64,000 bases of DNA from Populus alba (taxonomy: Eukaryota > Streptophyta > Magnoliopsida > Malpighiales > Salicaceae), in contig NC_133287.1 of the NCBI RefSeq assembly GCF_005239225.2, forward strand, positions 11,947,493 to 12,011,492. Direction: 5' to 3'. The notes beneath the pieces were generated by a model. That model saw only the letters and a list, made by a program, of their open reading frames with translations. It did no database searches and had not been told where the DNA came from. The position numbers and the translations under genes were made by a program. Shown piece after piece: positions 1 through 11,180 of the stretch (positions are counted from its first letter, which is position 1; every line of letters begins with the position of its first letter).

Positions 1-67
1 TTTTATTAATCACATTTGGAGGCAAAGCGGGAAAATACTTTTTCAATTTTTCAAGAGTGGTGTCCAT
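1..67 (-). CDS. Athila accessory ORF downstream of integrase, N-terminal fragment
   Basis: Only the first 22 codons lie inside the window. They read MDTTLEKLKKYFPALPPN and onward, and match the start of the fuller copy at 51823-51386 in Athila-2. The position, same strand and directly 3' of integrase, is where some Athila elements carry an env-like gene, but nothing membrane-like is visible. The function is unknown. The ATG at 67-65 is chosen because both copies share it and similarity fades upstream of it. Confidence 0.6.
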   Translation of the reverse strand, partial: MDTTLEKLKKYFPALPPNVINK

Positions 68-270
68 TTTCAAAAGAGAATTAGAGAAGAGATTCAAAGA
101 AGGGAGAAAGAGCTAAGAATTGTACAAATATATACAAATATCAGTTATTTGGGAAACTAAAAGAACCGACTTAAGTCACGGAGTACCGTTATCTGCCATT
201 TGACCGGGGTGAAAGAGAGACTAGCAAAACAATAAATACAACAAAACACAAAACATTGTGAGAAAAAGAA

Positions 271-1435
271 TCAATCTTTATATATAGGATCGCTCAATTC
301 AATAGAGTCATTTTCAACCGAAAAATTGTCAAAATAAACTTTCAAACTATGCCCATTTACCTTGAAAACATTGTCATTCTTTGGATTCTCAATATCACAG
401 GCCCCATATGGATACACATGTTTCACAATAAAAGGACCGCTCCATCTTGATCTTATTTTTCCAGGAAATAAATGGAGTCGAGAATTATAAAGCAAGACTT
501 TTTGACCAACATTGAATGCTTTTCTCAGTATTTTCTTGTCATGAAACTCTTTAATTCTTTCTTTATGAATTTTTGAATTGTCATATGCATCATTTCTTAT
601 TTCCTCAAGCTCATTTATTTGCAATTTTCGCAGCTGACTAGCATCATCAAGGTTTGAATTGAAAGCTTTAATAGCCCAATAAGCTTTATGTTCAATTTCC
701 ACAGGCAAGTGACAAGGTTTTCCATAGACTAGTCTATAAGGTGACATACCTAATGATGTTTTATAAGCAGTTCGATAAGCCCAAAGTGCATCATTAAGTC
801 TTAAAGACCAGTCTTTCCTATTAGGGTTCACTGTTTTCTCCAAGATTTGTTTAATCTCCCTATTAGCAAGCTCTACTTGTCCACTTGTCTGAGGGTGATA
901 AGGGGTGGTAACTTTGTGTGTGATTCCATATTTCTTCATTAAAGAAGCAAATGGCTTGTTACAGAAATGTGTTCCACCATCACTTATTATGGCTCGAGGG
1001 ATTCCAAATCGACTCAAAATATTATCTTTCAAAAACTTTATCACTGTTTTGTGATCATTGTTTCGACTTGGAATTGCCTCTATCCATTTTGAAACATAAT
1101 CTACTGCGACTAATATGTACATAAAACCAAATGATGGAGGAAATGGACCCATAAAATCTATACCCCAACAGTCAAAGATCTTAATGACAAGAATAGGATT
1201 TAAAGGCATCATGTGATGTTTTGAAATAGATCCTAATTTTTGACAATTTTCACAAGTCTTACAGAATGCATATGAGTCCTTGAACATGGTGGGCCAGTAA
1301 AATCCACTTTGTAAGATTTTGGCACTTGTGTTTCTTGATGAGAAATGACCCCCACATGCCTCAGAATGACAAAATTTAATGACACTACTTACCTCATTGT
1401 CAGGAATAAATCTTCAAAATATTTGATTAGGACAA
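271..1435 (-). pseudogene. Athila-1 integrase (pol 3' part), broken
   Basis: Open from 1287 to 271 (338 codons). The integrase core is complete: first Asp in WGIDFMGPF (residue 44), second in ISDGGTHF (103) and Glu in GQVEL (139), giving the D,D-35-E spacing of retroviral-type integrases. A C-terminal [11 protein letters not shown] region (about 275-285) follows. The zinc-binding HHCC part lies just upstream (about 1290-1400) and ends in the CENC pair at residues 12-15. It is separated from the RNase H frame by a TGA at about 1413 where Arg is expected. The enzyme inserts retrotransposon cDNA into chromosomes. The same TGA occurs in Athila-2. Confidence 0.88.
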
Positions 1436-3128
1436 TATTTGAATAAATAAGGGTCATCCCAATAAAAGTTCTTCACTTCGTTCAAGAACTTTCTTTTGTC
1501 TTGGGTACTCCAATGAGCTGGCAATTGTCCTGAAACAAGAAAATTAACAATATTAGCAAACCAAGGCATCGTACAAACAGAAAGTAAAGATTCATCGGGA
1601 AAATAGTCATCGATTAGTGTGATGTTAGATTTCGAATCTGTTGTCAATCTTGACAAATGATCTGCAACAACATTTTCAGTGCCTTTCTTGTCTTTGATTG
1701 TGATATCAAATTCTTGAAGTAACAAAATCCACCGCACCAATCTAGCCTTAGAATCTTTCTTAGAAAGAAGATATTTCAATGCTGCATGATCACTAAAAAC
1801 AACAACAGGTGAGCCAACCAGATAAGACCTGAATTTATCACAAGCAAATACTACTGCAAGTAATTCTTTTTCAGTGGTGGTGTAATTCATTTGAGCACTA
1901 TTTAAAGTTTTACTTGCATAGTAAATCACATAAGGTTTCTTATCTTTTCTTTGTCCCAAGATAGCACCCATGGCATAATCACTAGCGTCACACATTATTT
2001 CAAAAGGTAATGACCAATCAGGAGGTTGAATGATAGGAGCAGAAGTAAGCAAGTTTTTAAGTTTAACAAAGGCTTCTTCACAATGTTCAGTCCATTCAAA
2101 AATATTATCCTTTGTTAAAAGGTTACTCAAGGGCTTAGATATTACACTAAAATCTTTGATGAACCTTATGTAAAAACCAACATGTCCTAAGAATGATCTA
2201 GCATCTTTAACAGATTTTGGTGTTGGTAATTTGGCAATTAACTCGATTTTAGATTTGTCAACCTTAATTCCTTTTGATGAAACAATTTGACCAAGTACAA
2301 TGCCGTTTGTTACCATAAAGTGACATTTTTCCCAATTCAGTACAAGATTCTTTTCTTCACACCTGCTCAAAACCTTTTCTAAGTTAGTCAAACAATCATT
2401 AAATGAATCACCAAAAACAGAAAAATCATCCATAAAAATTCAAGAAAACGTTCAACCATATCACTAAATATGCTAAGCATGCATCTTTGAAACGTGGCTG
2501 GTGCTTTACATAATCCAAAAGGCATCCTTCGATATGCAAAAGTACCAAATGGACATGTGAAAGTAGTCTTCTCTTGATCTTCCAATGCAATTTCAATTTG
2601 ATTGTAACCTGAATAGCCATCTAGGAAACAATAAAATTCATGACCTGCAACTCTTTCTAGGATTTGATCCATGAAAGGTAAAGGGAAATGATCTTTTCTA
2701 GTCATAGAATTAAGTTTCCTATAGTCAAGGCACATGCGCCAACCAGTAACAGTCCTAGTTGGAATTAACTCATTTTTCTCATTCGTTATCACAGTACCTC
2801 TAGACTTTTTGGGTACAACTTGGGTAGGACTTACCCATTTGCTGTCAGAAATAGGATAAATGATTCCATTATCTAGAAGCTTAATGACTTCATTTTTCAC
2901 TACTTCTTTCATATTAGGATTAAGCCTTCGTTGCATTTCTCTAGAGGGTTTAGCATTTTCCTCCAAATAAATCCTGTGTGTGTAAATCAAAGGGCTAATT
3001 CCTTTTATGTCAGCTATGGTCCATCCTAATGCATTTTTGTGCATTTTCAGAGTCTGTAATAACTTACTTTCTTGATGTGCATCAAGTTTAGAAGAGATTA
3101 TTACCGGAAAAGTTTCATTTTCTCCCAA
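1414..3128 (-). pseudogene. Athila-1 reverse transcriptase and RNase H, frameshifted
   Basis: The 5' half (3128-2388) holds the RT fingers and palm, with LDYRKLNSMTRKDHFPLPF, FLDGYSGYNQI and the MPFGL motif. The 3' half (2433-1414) holds the catalytic MDD motif, the thumb, and RNase H with [33 protein letters not shown] and VVADHLSRL. The two halves are in different frames. The shift falls within a few codons of the catalytic MDD, where a T-rich stretch (about 2436-2442) appears to be one base short. In an intact element the protein copies genomic RNA into cDNA and degrades the RNA template. This copy could not make active RT. Confidence 0.9.
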
Positions 3129-3210
3129 AAAATGAGTATTTGAGATTAAATGGTAACGACTTCAATTCAGGTTTTGGTGGTTGAACACTTGAAGGTATGG
3201 GCTCAATTGA

Positions 3211-4020
3211 TCATGGTGGCAATTCTTCAATTTGTGGTCTCCAATTGCATGCCTTTGATTCCTGAAAGTAGACCATTTGCAAATCATCAGATTCATCAAT
3301 CTTAGTTTCACTAGAAGTGGTTTGAAATTGATCATGAACTAATTTTTCAATAAAGTCCACTTCCTGTAAATCATTATCATCTCCAGGTTGCTTGTAAATG
3401 TTGAAAATATTCATCTCCAATGTCATGTTTCCAAATGATAGCTTCATCAGTCCATTCCTACAATTAATCAATGCATTAGAAGTGGCAAGAAATGGACGTC
3501 CTAAAATGACAGGAATTGAATTACATGCTTCAACAGGTTGTGTATCCAAGACAACAAAATCTACAGGGTAAATGAATTTATCAACTTGTACTAACACATC
3601 CTCAACTATTCCTCTAAGCACTTTTACAGATCTATCGGCAAGTAAAAGAGTTACAGAGGTTGGTTTTAACTCACCTAGATTGAGACTTTGAAAGACTGAA
3701 TATGGAAGTAAATTCACACTAGCTCCAAGATCAAGTAAGGCTCTTTCAATTTTATGTTCTCCAATAAAGCAAGAAATTGTAGGACAACCAGGGTCTTTAT
3801 ATTTCAAAGCATTATTGTTTTGAAGAATGGCACTTACTTGTTCGGCTAAAAAGGCTTTCTTTTTCACATTTAGTTTTCTCTTCATAGTGCACAGATCTTT
3901 CAAAAATTTAGCATAGGAAGGAACCTGTTTAATAGCATCCAACAAAGGTATATTGATCCTTACATGTTTGAAAGTTTCAAAGATTTCAAAGTTGTGATTG
4001 ATTTTCCTTTGTTTGGTCAT
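3211..4020 (-). pseudogene. Athila-1 aspartic protease region
   Basis: Open over 269 codons. The protease active-site motif reads ALLDLGASVNLLP (Asp at residue 97); Athila proteases typically show DLGAS rather than the general DTGAS. The second conserved segment, ILGRPFLATSNALI, follows at about residues 172-186. The domain matures the gag-pol polyprotein. It is separated from gag and RT by stops: 3128-3211 contains an in-frame stop near 3209, so the once-continuous polyprotein is broken here. Confidence 0.8.
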
Positions 4021-4199
4021 GGCATGAGGAAATGGCAGTGCTGGCGGGGAATCAGCCTTCTCTTTGCAATGTTCAGGTTCAACCCCTTCCTTACCCTCAG
4101 AGATAGACTCATCATCTTTCTCACAAGGTTCAAGAATGGGTTTTTCAATAACCTTACCACTACGAAGAGTGATGACTGATTTGACTTAATCCATGTGTT

Positions 4200-5534
4200 G
4201 GCTTCCAGAACTACTCGTATTTGCATTGTATTACCCCTTTGGATTTTGCTGTGGTTGAGATGGAAACTTACCTTTCTCTTGGAAACTGAGAGCAGATCTT
4301 AATTTTGCAAGAGCATCTTTAAAATCTTTCATGCTTTGAGCAAGTTGAGTGTTGATTATCTCCTGCTTTTCAATGAATGCATGCAATGTTTCCTCAAGAT
4401 TTCTTCTAGGAGGTGGAGCATAAAGAGGTGCATATCCATGAGAATTTTGAAAATTATGGTGTGCTTGAAACGGTGGCGTTGTGAAGTTTGTGCATTGTTG
4501 CTATCACTCTTCCAACTAAAATTTGGGTGATTTCTCCAACCAGGGTTATATGTTTGTGAGTATGGGTTATGGTTGGGTCTTTGAAAACTGTTTAAAGCAT
4601 GAGCTTGTTCATGGAGGCATTCCCTAAAAGAAGGCAAAGTTGGACAATTATTTGTTGAGTGTTCCTTGGTTTCACAGATTTGACAAACAATGTCTTGAAC
4701 AAATTTCAATTTACTACTCTTTTTCAATTCATGTGCTTCGACTTTTCTAGCTAAAGATGCAAACTTGGCTTGGAGGTCATGATCTTCCCTAAGGTTGTGC
4801 ATACCTCCACTAGATGTATGAGGTTGAGTTTTACTTGGTGCCTCATAAGTACCTGTGGTGTCCCAATTTTGAGCATTTTCGGCTAGCAAGTCTAGGTACT
4901 CCATTGCTTCATTAGGGTCTTTATCTTAGAAAGTTCCATTGCATATCAATTCAACCATTTGCCTATCTCTAGGTGTTAAACCTTCATAAAAATGTGAAAC
5001 CAATCTCCATGTTTCAAAACCATGATCAGGGCAAGTATTAAGCAAATCTCGATACCTATCCCAACATTAGTAAAATATTTCTCCTGGTTTTTGAGTGAAA
5101 GTGATGATTTGTCTTTTGAAAGAGTTTGTTCTGTGAGACAGAAAAAACTTCTTTAAAAATTGTTGTTGCATTTCATCCCAAGCACGAATGGATCCTGGTC
5201 TCAAATTTTGTAGCCATGTTTTAGCTTTATCTTTTAATGAAAAAGGAAAAAGCTTTAATCGAATGGTGTTCATGCTATAATTTGAGTCATTATAGGTATT
5301 ACAAACCTCCTCAAATTCCCTTAAATGCAAGTATGGATTTTCTAGGTCTAAACCATGAAAAGAAGGTAAAAGTTGAATAATACCTCGCTTAAAATTAAAA
5401 TGAGATGCATCAGGAGGGAAAATTATACATGAGGGTGCACTTGTTCCTGTGGGATTCATGTGGTCTCTAAGTGTTCTCATACGGTTATTCTCATTATTCT
5501 CATTATGAAGCGATTGATTATCTTCTTCGGCCAT
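4200..5534 (-). pseudogene. Athila-1 gag, broken
   Basis: The start ATG at 5534 opens MAEEDNQSLHNENN, followed by the Athila gag hallmark MRTLRDHMNPT and FNFKRGIIQLLPSFHGL. The retrotransposon gag domain runs LHLREFEEVCNTYN to AWDEMQQQFLKKFF, and a zinc knuckle VCQICETKEHSTNNC (CX2CX4HX4C) lies at about 4640-4690. The protein forms virus-like particles and binds RNA. An in-frame TAA at about 5067 and another stop near 4925 split it, and a frameshift near 4460 scrambles the last part. The ORF also reads upstream of the ATG, but that part is leader sequence. Confidence 0.85.
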
Positions 5535-5741
5535 ATTTTCTGAAAATGATGAGGATACCCTACAAAGTCGACCACTTAATGTACGTGACCAAACTCTCAT
5601 GCACGTGTAAGAAGAGAATAAAAGGAAGAAAAGAAAATAGAAGAAAAAGAAACAAAACAAAACAAAGAAAACAAAGTTAGATAAAATAAAAAGTGAAAAG
5701 AGAGAATAAATTAAATATTATAATTTATACAAGAATTTACC

Positions 5742-5759
5742 TCCCCGGCAATGGCGCCA
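5742..5759 (-). other. Athila-1 primer-binding site (tRNA-Asp type)
   Basis: On the minus strand it reads TGGCGCCATTGCCGGGGA. This is complementary to the 3' end of plant tRNA-Asp with one mismatch (A for G at position 9). It lies 6 bases inside the LTR end, as usual for Athila. It primes minus-strand cDNA synthesis. Confidence 0.85.
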
Positions 5760-6029
5760 AAAACTTGACACGACCAAAAGCTTGATGTCTTCTCCCAAGT
5801 GCAGGAGTGTCGAAGTAATAAATAACTCGGCAAGACCGGGGTTGAACCACAGAGAGGTTAATTGTATAAATTATAAATAACAAGACAACAACAACAACAA
5901 CAATAATAATACTCAGTACATGGCGTTGTTACACCTGAGAATGATCTAAAAGATCGGGTCACAGGTTTCCAGCCTATATACTGAGTTTATGAAAAGATCA
6001 AAGAAATATATTATATAATATAAACAAAA

Positions 6030-6118
6030 ATGTAAATAATAATAAATAAAAATAGTAATAATAATAATAGTAGTAGTAGTAAAAGTAGTAGTAGTAATAA
6101 AAGAAGAAGAAGATGAAG
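6030..6118. repeat. Trinucleotide microsatellites inside Athila LTR
   Basis: Runs of AAT, AGT and AAG units lie here, and a separate AAC/AAT run lies at about 5885-5912. The same sites in other LTR copies carry runs of very different length: about 42345-42490 and 42615-42675, 45612-45710, and 55585-55620 with 55738-55815. The corresponding stretch is nearly absent in Athila-3 (about 61400). Confidence 0.85.
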
Positions 6119-6831
6119 AAATTAATGAGAACTTGAGATGAAAGATTAATGTAAGGATTAAACAACGATAAAAATAAATGTCAAGGTTAGATGGATCCAC
6201 TAATGGTACTTCAAACAAGTATAGTATAAACTCTTATTACTCAATTGGAAACCACACATAAAGGAGGTTCCAATCAGATTATAAATTGTTAACATGATTA
6301 CAGTAGTTATCTTATTTGAATAAAGCTAATACTTGTAAATGTTGGCAGACATTCATGATTATAACTTATGTTAACAACAAATCAAGTTCCTTTCATAGCT
6401 CAGGTGTCGGTTATACCATATAGTATGGGCTATGAAAGTACCTAGTATTTGTCGTACCAAGTGTTATACAACATAAATCTAGATTAACCATTTAACAAGC
6501 AAAGTATTAAAAGTGAACAAGATAACAAATATAAAACATGTTAGTATCCAACATTAAGGTCCATGTTAAGTTTATATTATACTTATTCTTACACCATTAG
6601 TGTACCCTTTTCACCTTGACATAATTAACTTACCTAAACATAATGAAAGAAAGAAACATAAATGAACAAGATAAGAACATAAATGAGAAAGAAGTTAACT
6701 AAGTAAAGGAAAGGAAATGAAGTGCACAAACTTGATATTAATGAAAGCAAAACATAAGCAATACAAAGAGAGAAAGCAAGAGCATGATCTTGATCTGGAA
6801 ACCAAGATGCCTCAATACATGGTAAGTGCCT

Positions 6832-6842
6832 CCTTTTATAGG
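6832..6842 (-). promoter_or_regulatory. Athila LTR core promoter (TATA box)
   Basis: The minus strand reads CCTATAAAAGG. The same box is conserved in the other Athila LTRs here, at about 26041 (+), 41577 (+), 44849 (+), 46250 (-), 56557 (-) and 60656 (+). The copies at 41577 and 44849 read CTATAAAATGAGG. Conservation across otherwise drifting copies supports it as the U3 promoter, with transcription expected about 30 bases downstream. Confidence 0.7.
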
Positions 6843-7496
6843 CCAAAATTTAGAATTATTGATTTGTTGACTAATTGATGAGTGGGTGGCCACATCTTGA
6901 CTTGGTGACAATCCTTATCTTCTTGTCTGAACAAGACGTCATTGCTAACATCAAAATATGCCCATAGAATTGTCTCAGCTTTCCAACAAAAAAAAAAGAT
7001 GAGGTCATTTGGACTTCTAGAACTCAAGATATGGGCTGAACACTATATAGTGTCTAGGCTGCAGGACAACTTCGGACTTCTTCGTTGTTCCTTCAATTTG
7101 GACTTCAAAACGACCTTTTTAAATCGTGGGCTCCCATGAAAGTTGTAGGCCTTTGTCTTACCTTTCTATCCATATAAAATGGACCTAAATCCGACATCTA
7201 GAGCTCTAGATATGATCCAATTACCGAGCAATGTTCTGGTTTGGACTACACCAGCATCTCTTTTCTAAATTTGGCCATCTCTTTGTCCTTTCACTTTCAA
7301 TACTTAAACTCATCATTCAATCCTTTTATTTATGTGATAGGCATGCATTTAAGATGAACATTTACCATAAATTTAGGTATCTTATAGTATCAAACTTGTT
7401 ATTATAAAACATGTTTTAGTTAAGGAGTTATTGATACTTCAAGTGCAAAATGATGATATAAAACCTTGATAAACATGCACTTTTAAGTACTAATCA

Positions 7497-8895
7497 GAGA
7501 CGTAGGGGAAGAAGGTTGTAGCGAGGAGACCTGTGGCAGCTGATAAGAAGACAAATCAACCATAAGTTGCAGACCAGCGGGAGAGGATGATAAAGAAGCA
7601 GCCTCAAGCACAGGACTATCAGTAGAGGAGGGGCTGGAGGTAGAGACTGAAGCTATAGGAGTGCTAGCCAGGGAGGGCGAAGTAGAGGAGGGACTAGAAA
7701 GTGCCCCAAGACCATGAGGAGAGGAGACCAATTGATGATCTGAACCTGCATCATAAGAGTTAGATAAACAAGCATGGGATAATGGCCAAGGGATGGGTGG
7801 AGGCTGTGGTCGGGTGGCTATTTGGAGTGGCAAAGCGGAGTGTTGTGGGCTGTTTGGGTGGCTAGTGAAAGTGGGTGGCGGTGGGTGATTTAGCAAATTT
7901 GGGAGGGTGATAGTAGTGGGTGGGGTGGGGGTTGTGGTGGAGACCTTTCCAATTTGTTCAGAATTATCAAATGGAAACACATGTTCATGGCAGCGGACAT
8001 GACGGGAAATATAAATACAGTGAGGTGCAATGTCAAGACATCGATAACCAAGATGCAAGGAACTATATCCAAAAAACACACATGGAGAGGAACGAAAATC
8101 CAATTTATGATTATTATATGGAAGCAGAAAAGGAAAACAGAGACACCCAAAGGTACGTAAAAAATGATAATCAAGAGACCATTGAAATAAATAATCAAAT
8201 GGAGAGCGATGGGAAGGAATATGAGTATGCATGCGATTTATAAGATAAACAGAGGTTTCAAAAGCATAATTCCAGAATAAAAAAGGTGCTTTACATTGCC
8301 CTAAAAGAGTAAGACCTGTTTCCACAATATGCCTATGACGACGCTCTACTGTTCCATTTTGTTCATGAGTGTGGGGACAAATCAGACGATGATAAATACC
8401 AATGGTCTGAAAAAATGTGGATAGTTTTCGGTATTCACCGCCCCAATCAATTTGAACAAATTTTATTTTTAATAAAAATTGACGTTTGACAAGAGTCTAA
8501 AATTGATGAAAAACAGAGTAAACATTAGACTTGGCAACGAGAGGATAATACCATACATATTTAGTATAAGCATCAACAAAGATAACAAAATAACGATAGC
8601 CATCTGAAAAAAAAAGAGGAGCAGGGCCCCATACATCACTAAAAATTAATTCAAGTGGAGCAGAAGTTTTGTGACCCGTAGGTCCTAAAGACAAATGCGA
8701 TGATTTTCCTAAAGGACAACTTTGACATTGAAAATTAAGACGTTTGTTGTTACAAATGATCTTATTTTTCGAGATTAACAATTGAAAAATACGTGAAGTA
8801 GGATGACCTAGTCGACGATGCCATAAATCGGCAGAGGCAGAAGTGCAGGGAGACCAATAGGCTTGAGGAACTGACGTGACGAAAGACTTGGTCAA
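7497..8895 (-). pseudogene. Copia GAG-pre-integrase and integrase, interrupted
   Basis: The first part (8895-8497) carries the zinc-binding WHRRLGHPTSRIF and CQSCPLGKSSH pairs, followed by the core start LELIFSDVWGPA and YFVIFVDAYTKYVWYYPL. The second frame (8325-7497) continues the core and C-terminus with PFLFWNYAFETSVYLINRM, RTFGCLCFPFLLPYN and VFFGYSS, then a Ser/Pro/Thr-rich linker. The stretch 8326-8496 between them, where the catalytic Asp and Glu should lie, is out of frame. The ORF is terminated artificially by four codons from the Athila LTR. No RT is present on this side. Confidence 0.88.
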
Positions 8896-9037
8896 GGCAT
8901 AGAGACCATCTTTACTCTGACCTGAGAGAAGGACTTAATGGGTGTTGAAATCCTTGACATAAAACACACGAGGGTGAAATTCAAAATAAACATTATTATC
9001 AAGACAATTTCTGAACAGAGAGCAAAGGTTTTGTGAT

Positions 9038-9268
9038 TTAAGGAACATGAAGAACATTAGATAAGGTGAAAGAAAGATGTGGTGTATATATTTTTGTATG
9101 ACCAAGATGAGATATAGGAAGGCCCTTACCATCACCAACATGCAAATTATCATTACCAAGATACGGTTCTGAAGCGGTCAAGGTGGCAAGATCAGGTGTG
9201 ACGTGTTGATTGGCACCGATATCTGGAAACCAATCAATAGAATTGGTTGAGGAGAGATTGCGCTGCAC
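9038..9268 (-). pseudogene. Copia aspartic protease fragment
   Basis: The motif WFPDIGANQHVTPDL is the copia protease active site; DIGA replaces the usual D-T/S-GA. LHVGDGKGLPISHLG and LSNVLHVP follow, as normal for copia proteases just before the GAG-pre-integrase domain. The stretch 8896-9037 continues toward integrase in other frames, so frameshifts break it. Confidence 0.8.
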
Positions 9269-9301
9269 CAGGTTAGGAGTAGGTTGTTGGCCATAACCTC
9301 G

Positions 9302-10392
9302 CTACTGGAATTGAGGGCAATGGGGAGCTGTATGGCTGAAATTCTGACACAGTTGGCAGCATGGATTCTGCCACCTATTGCGTTGCCAAGAGCCCTGCCT
9401 ATTATCACCGAAGGAGGAGTTTTGGAAGCTGCGGTGATCAGTTCTGGAGCCAGCAAATTGGTTGCCTCTGCTGTTGGGACGCCAGCCACCGTTGAAGCGG
9501 CCCTTGCTGCGGCCAAAATTGCCAAAAGTCTGGCATTGCGCAACAAGAGCAAAAGATGGAATGCTGGGTGTGGGCAGCAGAGGAGCATGTATGGCAGCAG
9601 AAGATTTGTGAAGAAATTCATATGTTAGGAGATGGCTGTGAAGATCTGCATATGATAAAGGTTCAGCCTTGGTAATAAGACTGGTAACTAAGTCTTTAAA
9701 CTCTCCCTGAAGACCACGAAACACATATAAATTGAAATCTTCAAGCGAAACTGGCCGACCAGCAGCGACCAATTCATCAAATAAGGCCTTCACTTTTTGC
9801 ATAAATTGAGTTATTGATTCATCACCCTGTTGAAGATCCTGAAAAGAGCCATGAAGTTGCATAATACGAGAGTTGGAGGTGGAAGCAGAGCTCGCTCAAT
9901 GTGCCCCAAGCTGAACAAGAACTTTGACAGCCAACAACAAGATGCAAAACTTCCATAGATAGGGAGGAAAGAAGAGCACTTAGAATGAGTTGGTCCTGTT
10001 GTTTCCAGGTTTGAAAAAGAGGATTTACCTGAAGAGAGATACCATCATGGGCAAGAACATATGTTGGAGCCATCAACAAAACCAAAAACACCTTGGCCTA
10101 GGAGATAAGGCAGCATTTGCATACGCCAATTTAAATAATTGGTGTTTGTTAATTTAAGGGAGATGACTTGATGAGTGTGAGAAAGGGAGATAATGCTTGT
10201 GGCAGCAGAGGCAGCAAACATGGGCAGCAAGAGGAGGCGTTCACCAGCCATAGCAGAGGAGAATCCAGGCGGTGACGTAGCAGAGGAAAGCAGAGGAGGC
10301 GCTGCAAGAGAAGAGGGCTGCACTGTCGGAGAAGAACAAAGTTGGACTCCTGGTGCTGCAGAATTTGAAGATGTATGTGGCGACTGTTCCAA
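9302..10392 (-). pseudogene. Copia gag, frameshifted
   Basis: Starts at ATG 10392. The N-terminal LTNTNYLNWRMQMLPYLLGQ is the typical copia gag entry. It continues in a second frame at 10091-9822 (FQTWKQQDQLILSALLSSL) and a third at 9862-9302 (LQLHGSFQDLQQGDESITQF, then PVSLEDFNLYVFRGLQGEF). It ends with a zinc knuckle CQLCQNFSHTAPHC (CX2CX4HX4C). At least two frameshifts break it. It would form the particle shell and package RNA. Confidence 0.85.
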
Positions 10393-10444
10393 TGAAGAAG
10401 GGAGGCTGTGAGAAAATTAGGTTTAATTTATTTTAGGATTTTGT

Positions 10445-10457
10445 GGCTCTGATACCA
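10445..10457 (-). other. Copia primer-binding site (tRNA-iMet type)
   Basis: The minus strand reads TGGTATCAGAGCC, the standard complement of the plant initiator tRNA-Met 3' end, three bases from the LTR end at 10461. Confidence 0.85.
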
Positions 10458-10460
10458 AGT

Positions 10461-10650
10461 TGAGAATAATGGAATGTGTTGGGTTGTGCCTTAGCCAACC
10501 TTCCTATTTATATGGAGGCAGCAGAACACTGTAGTAACTGTAATGATTATAACATCCTACATTATAATCCTATTCTGATAGATACATGAGTAACTGTAAT
10601 GATTACAACATCCTATATTAGAATCCTATTCTATAATAGTTTGTTAAAAA
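10461..10650 (-). repeat. Copia 5' LTR, outer end uncertain
   Basis: Minus-strand LTR ending ...CCATTATTCTCA at 10461. It contains an imperfect 56-bp tandem duplication (10534-10589 and 10590-10645, the first about 43 bases matching well). The outer TG end cannot be fixed because the second LTR is not in the window; I place it near 10650 where the duplication fades. The length is short even for copia. Confidence 0.6.
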
Positions 10651-11100
10651 TTTCAATCATTTAAAATAAGTAAAAAAAATATATCTCTTCAATCTAAATT
10701 TCATTACTTTATCAATGCAGCTCTTTATTGTTGTAACAACAATATACTTTTTACTTGGAAGTATTGTTTTTAGATACTCAAAAGCAAGTTTCAATAAAAA
10801 AAAAATGTTAAAAATAATATTATATAATAATTGAAAAGGAAATTTTCAATACTCCCATAAAAACCTATAATATTATATAAAAACTCTACTAAAATTGAAT
10901 AATAATTTAAATATCATGTTCAATATTTTATTTTTAGAGCATCTCAATTAAAAATCTTAAACAAATATAATAGAAAAAGGCGACAAGGCCTAAAATATTA
11001 AGCTAGTGTGCCTATATGAAAGCCCGGTTACATATTTTCTAAAAAAAAGTAAACGAAATTTATTTTTAGGCCATGAAATAAATTGGATCAAGGCATATAG
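10651..11100. other. AT-rich spacer, nothing recognised
   Basis: Very AT-rich, with poly-A and poly-T tracts and no ORF over 60 codons. The border with the long LTR of the next element is not visible. Confidence 0.5.
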
Positions 11101-11172
11101 TACTTAGATGGAAATAAGGTGGAACAAAAGAGAATTAAATGTAGGGGGGTTTGTATTAATGGAAAATTAGGG

Positions 11173-11180
11173 TATAAATA
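11173..11180 (+). promoter_or_regulatory. TATA-like box in Tat LTR region
   Basis: GGGTATAAATACCC sits in a pyrimidine- and AT-rich setting, with CTTCTCCACATAG just downstream as a plausible initiation region. A second candidate, ACTATATATAAGCCC, lies at 12989-13003. Either could be the U3 promoter; the sequence alone does not decide. Confidence 0.4.

Larger units (their letters stand above)
1..7496 (-). mobile_element. Athila-1: Ty3/gypsy Athila-type retrotransposon, 3' end outside window
   Basis: Reading down the minus strand the order is 5' LTR (7496-5766), tRNA-Asp-type primer-binding site, gag, protease, RT, RNase H, integrase and the start of an accessory ORF that runs off position 1. 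The primer site, the gag style and the DLGAS protease motif are those of the Athila lineage. The right LTR end (terminal TG/CA form) abuts a copia integrase gene at 7497, so Athila-1 inserted into that copia element. The next bases, GAGAC, would be the target duplication, but the partner copy lies outside the window. All coding parts carry stops or frameshifts. Positions 68-270, between the accessory ORF and integrase, show nothing recognisable. Confidence 0.9.
5766..7496 (-). repeat. Athila-1 5' LTR (about 1.73 kb)
   Basis: On the minus strand the LTR starts TGATTAGTACTTAAAAGTGC (7496 downward) and ends ...GTCGTGTCA at 5766, next to the primer-binding site. At least six further full or partial copies lie in this window (25363, 41333, 42775, 44175, 46934 minus, 57236 minus, 60088). 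It contains a conserved TATA box and trinucleotide microsatellites. The 3' LTR of this element is outside the window. Confidence 0.9.
7497..10650 (-). mobile_element. Ty1/copia retrotransposon, 5' half, cut by Athila-1
   Basis: On the minus strand the order is LTR (about 10650-10461), initiator-tRNA-Met primer site, gag, protease and integrase. Protease-integrase before RT is the copia order. The reading stops at 7497, where Athila-1 has inserted in the linker between integrase and RT; RT, RNase H and the 3' LTR would lie left of the window. The gag N-terminus (LTNTNYLNWRMQMLPYL) resembles the Ale/Retrofit group, which I offer with low confidence. It has several frameshifts and stops, so it is older than Athila-1. 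Confidence 0.88.

Noticed and set aside
5946..6218. Minus-strand ORF with Thr/Ile runs in Athila-1 LTR
   Set aside because: It is a translation of trinucleotide microsatellites inside a non-coding LTR.
7920..8243. Plus-strand ORF of 107 codons
   Set aside because: Antisense to the copia integrase C-terminus, which has clear family motifs on the minus strand.
9284..9628. Plus-strand ORF rich in alanine (114 codons)
   Set aside because: It is antisense to the copia gag and its zinc-knuckle region; no start context or known family.
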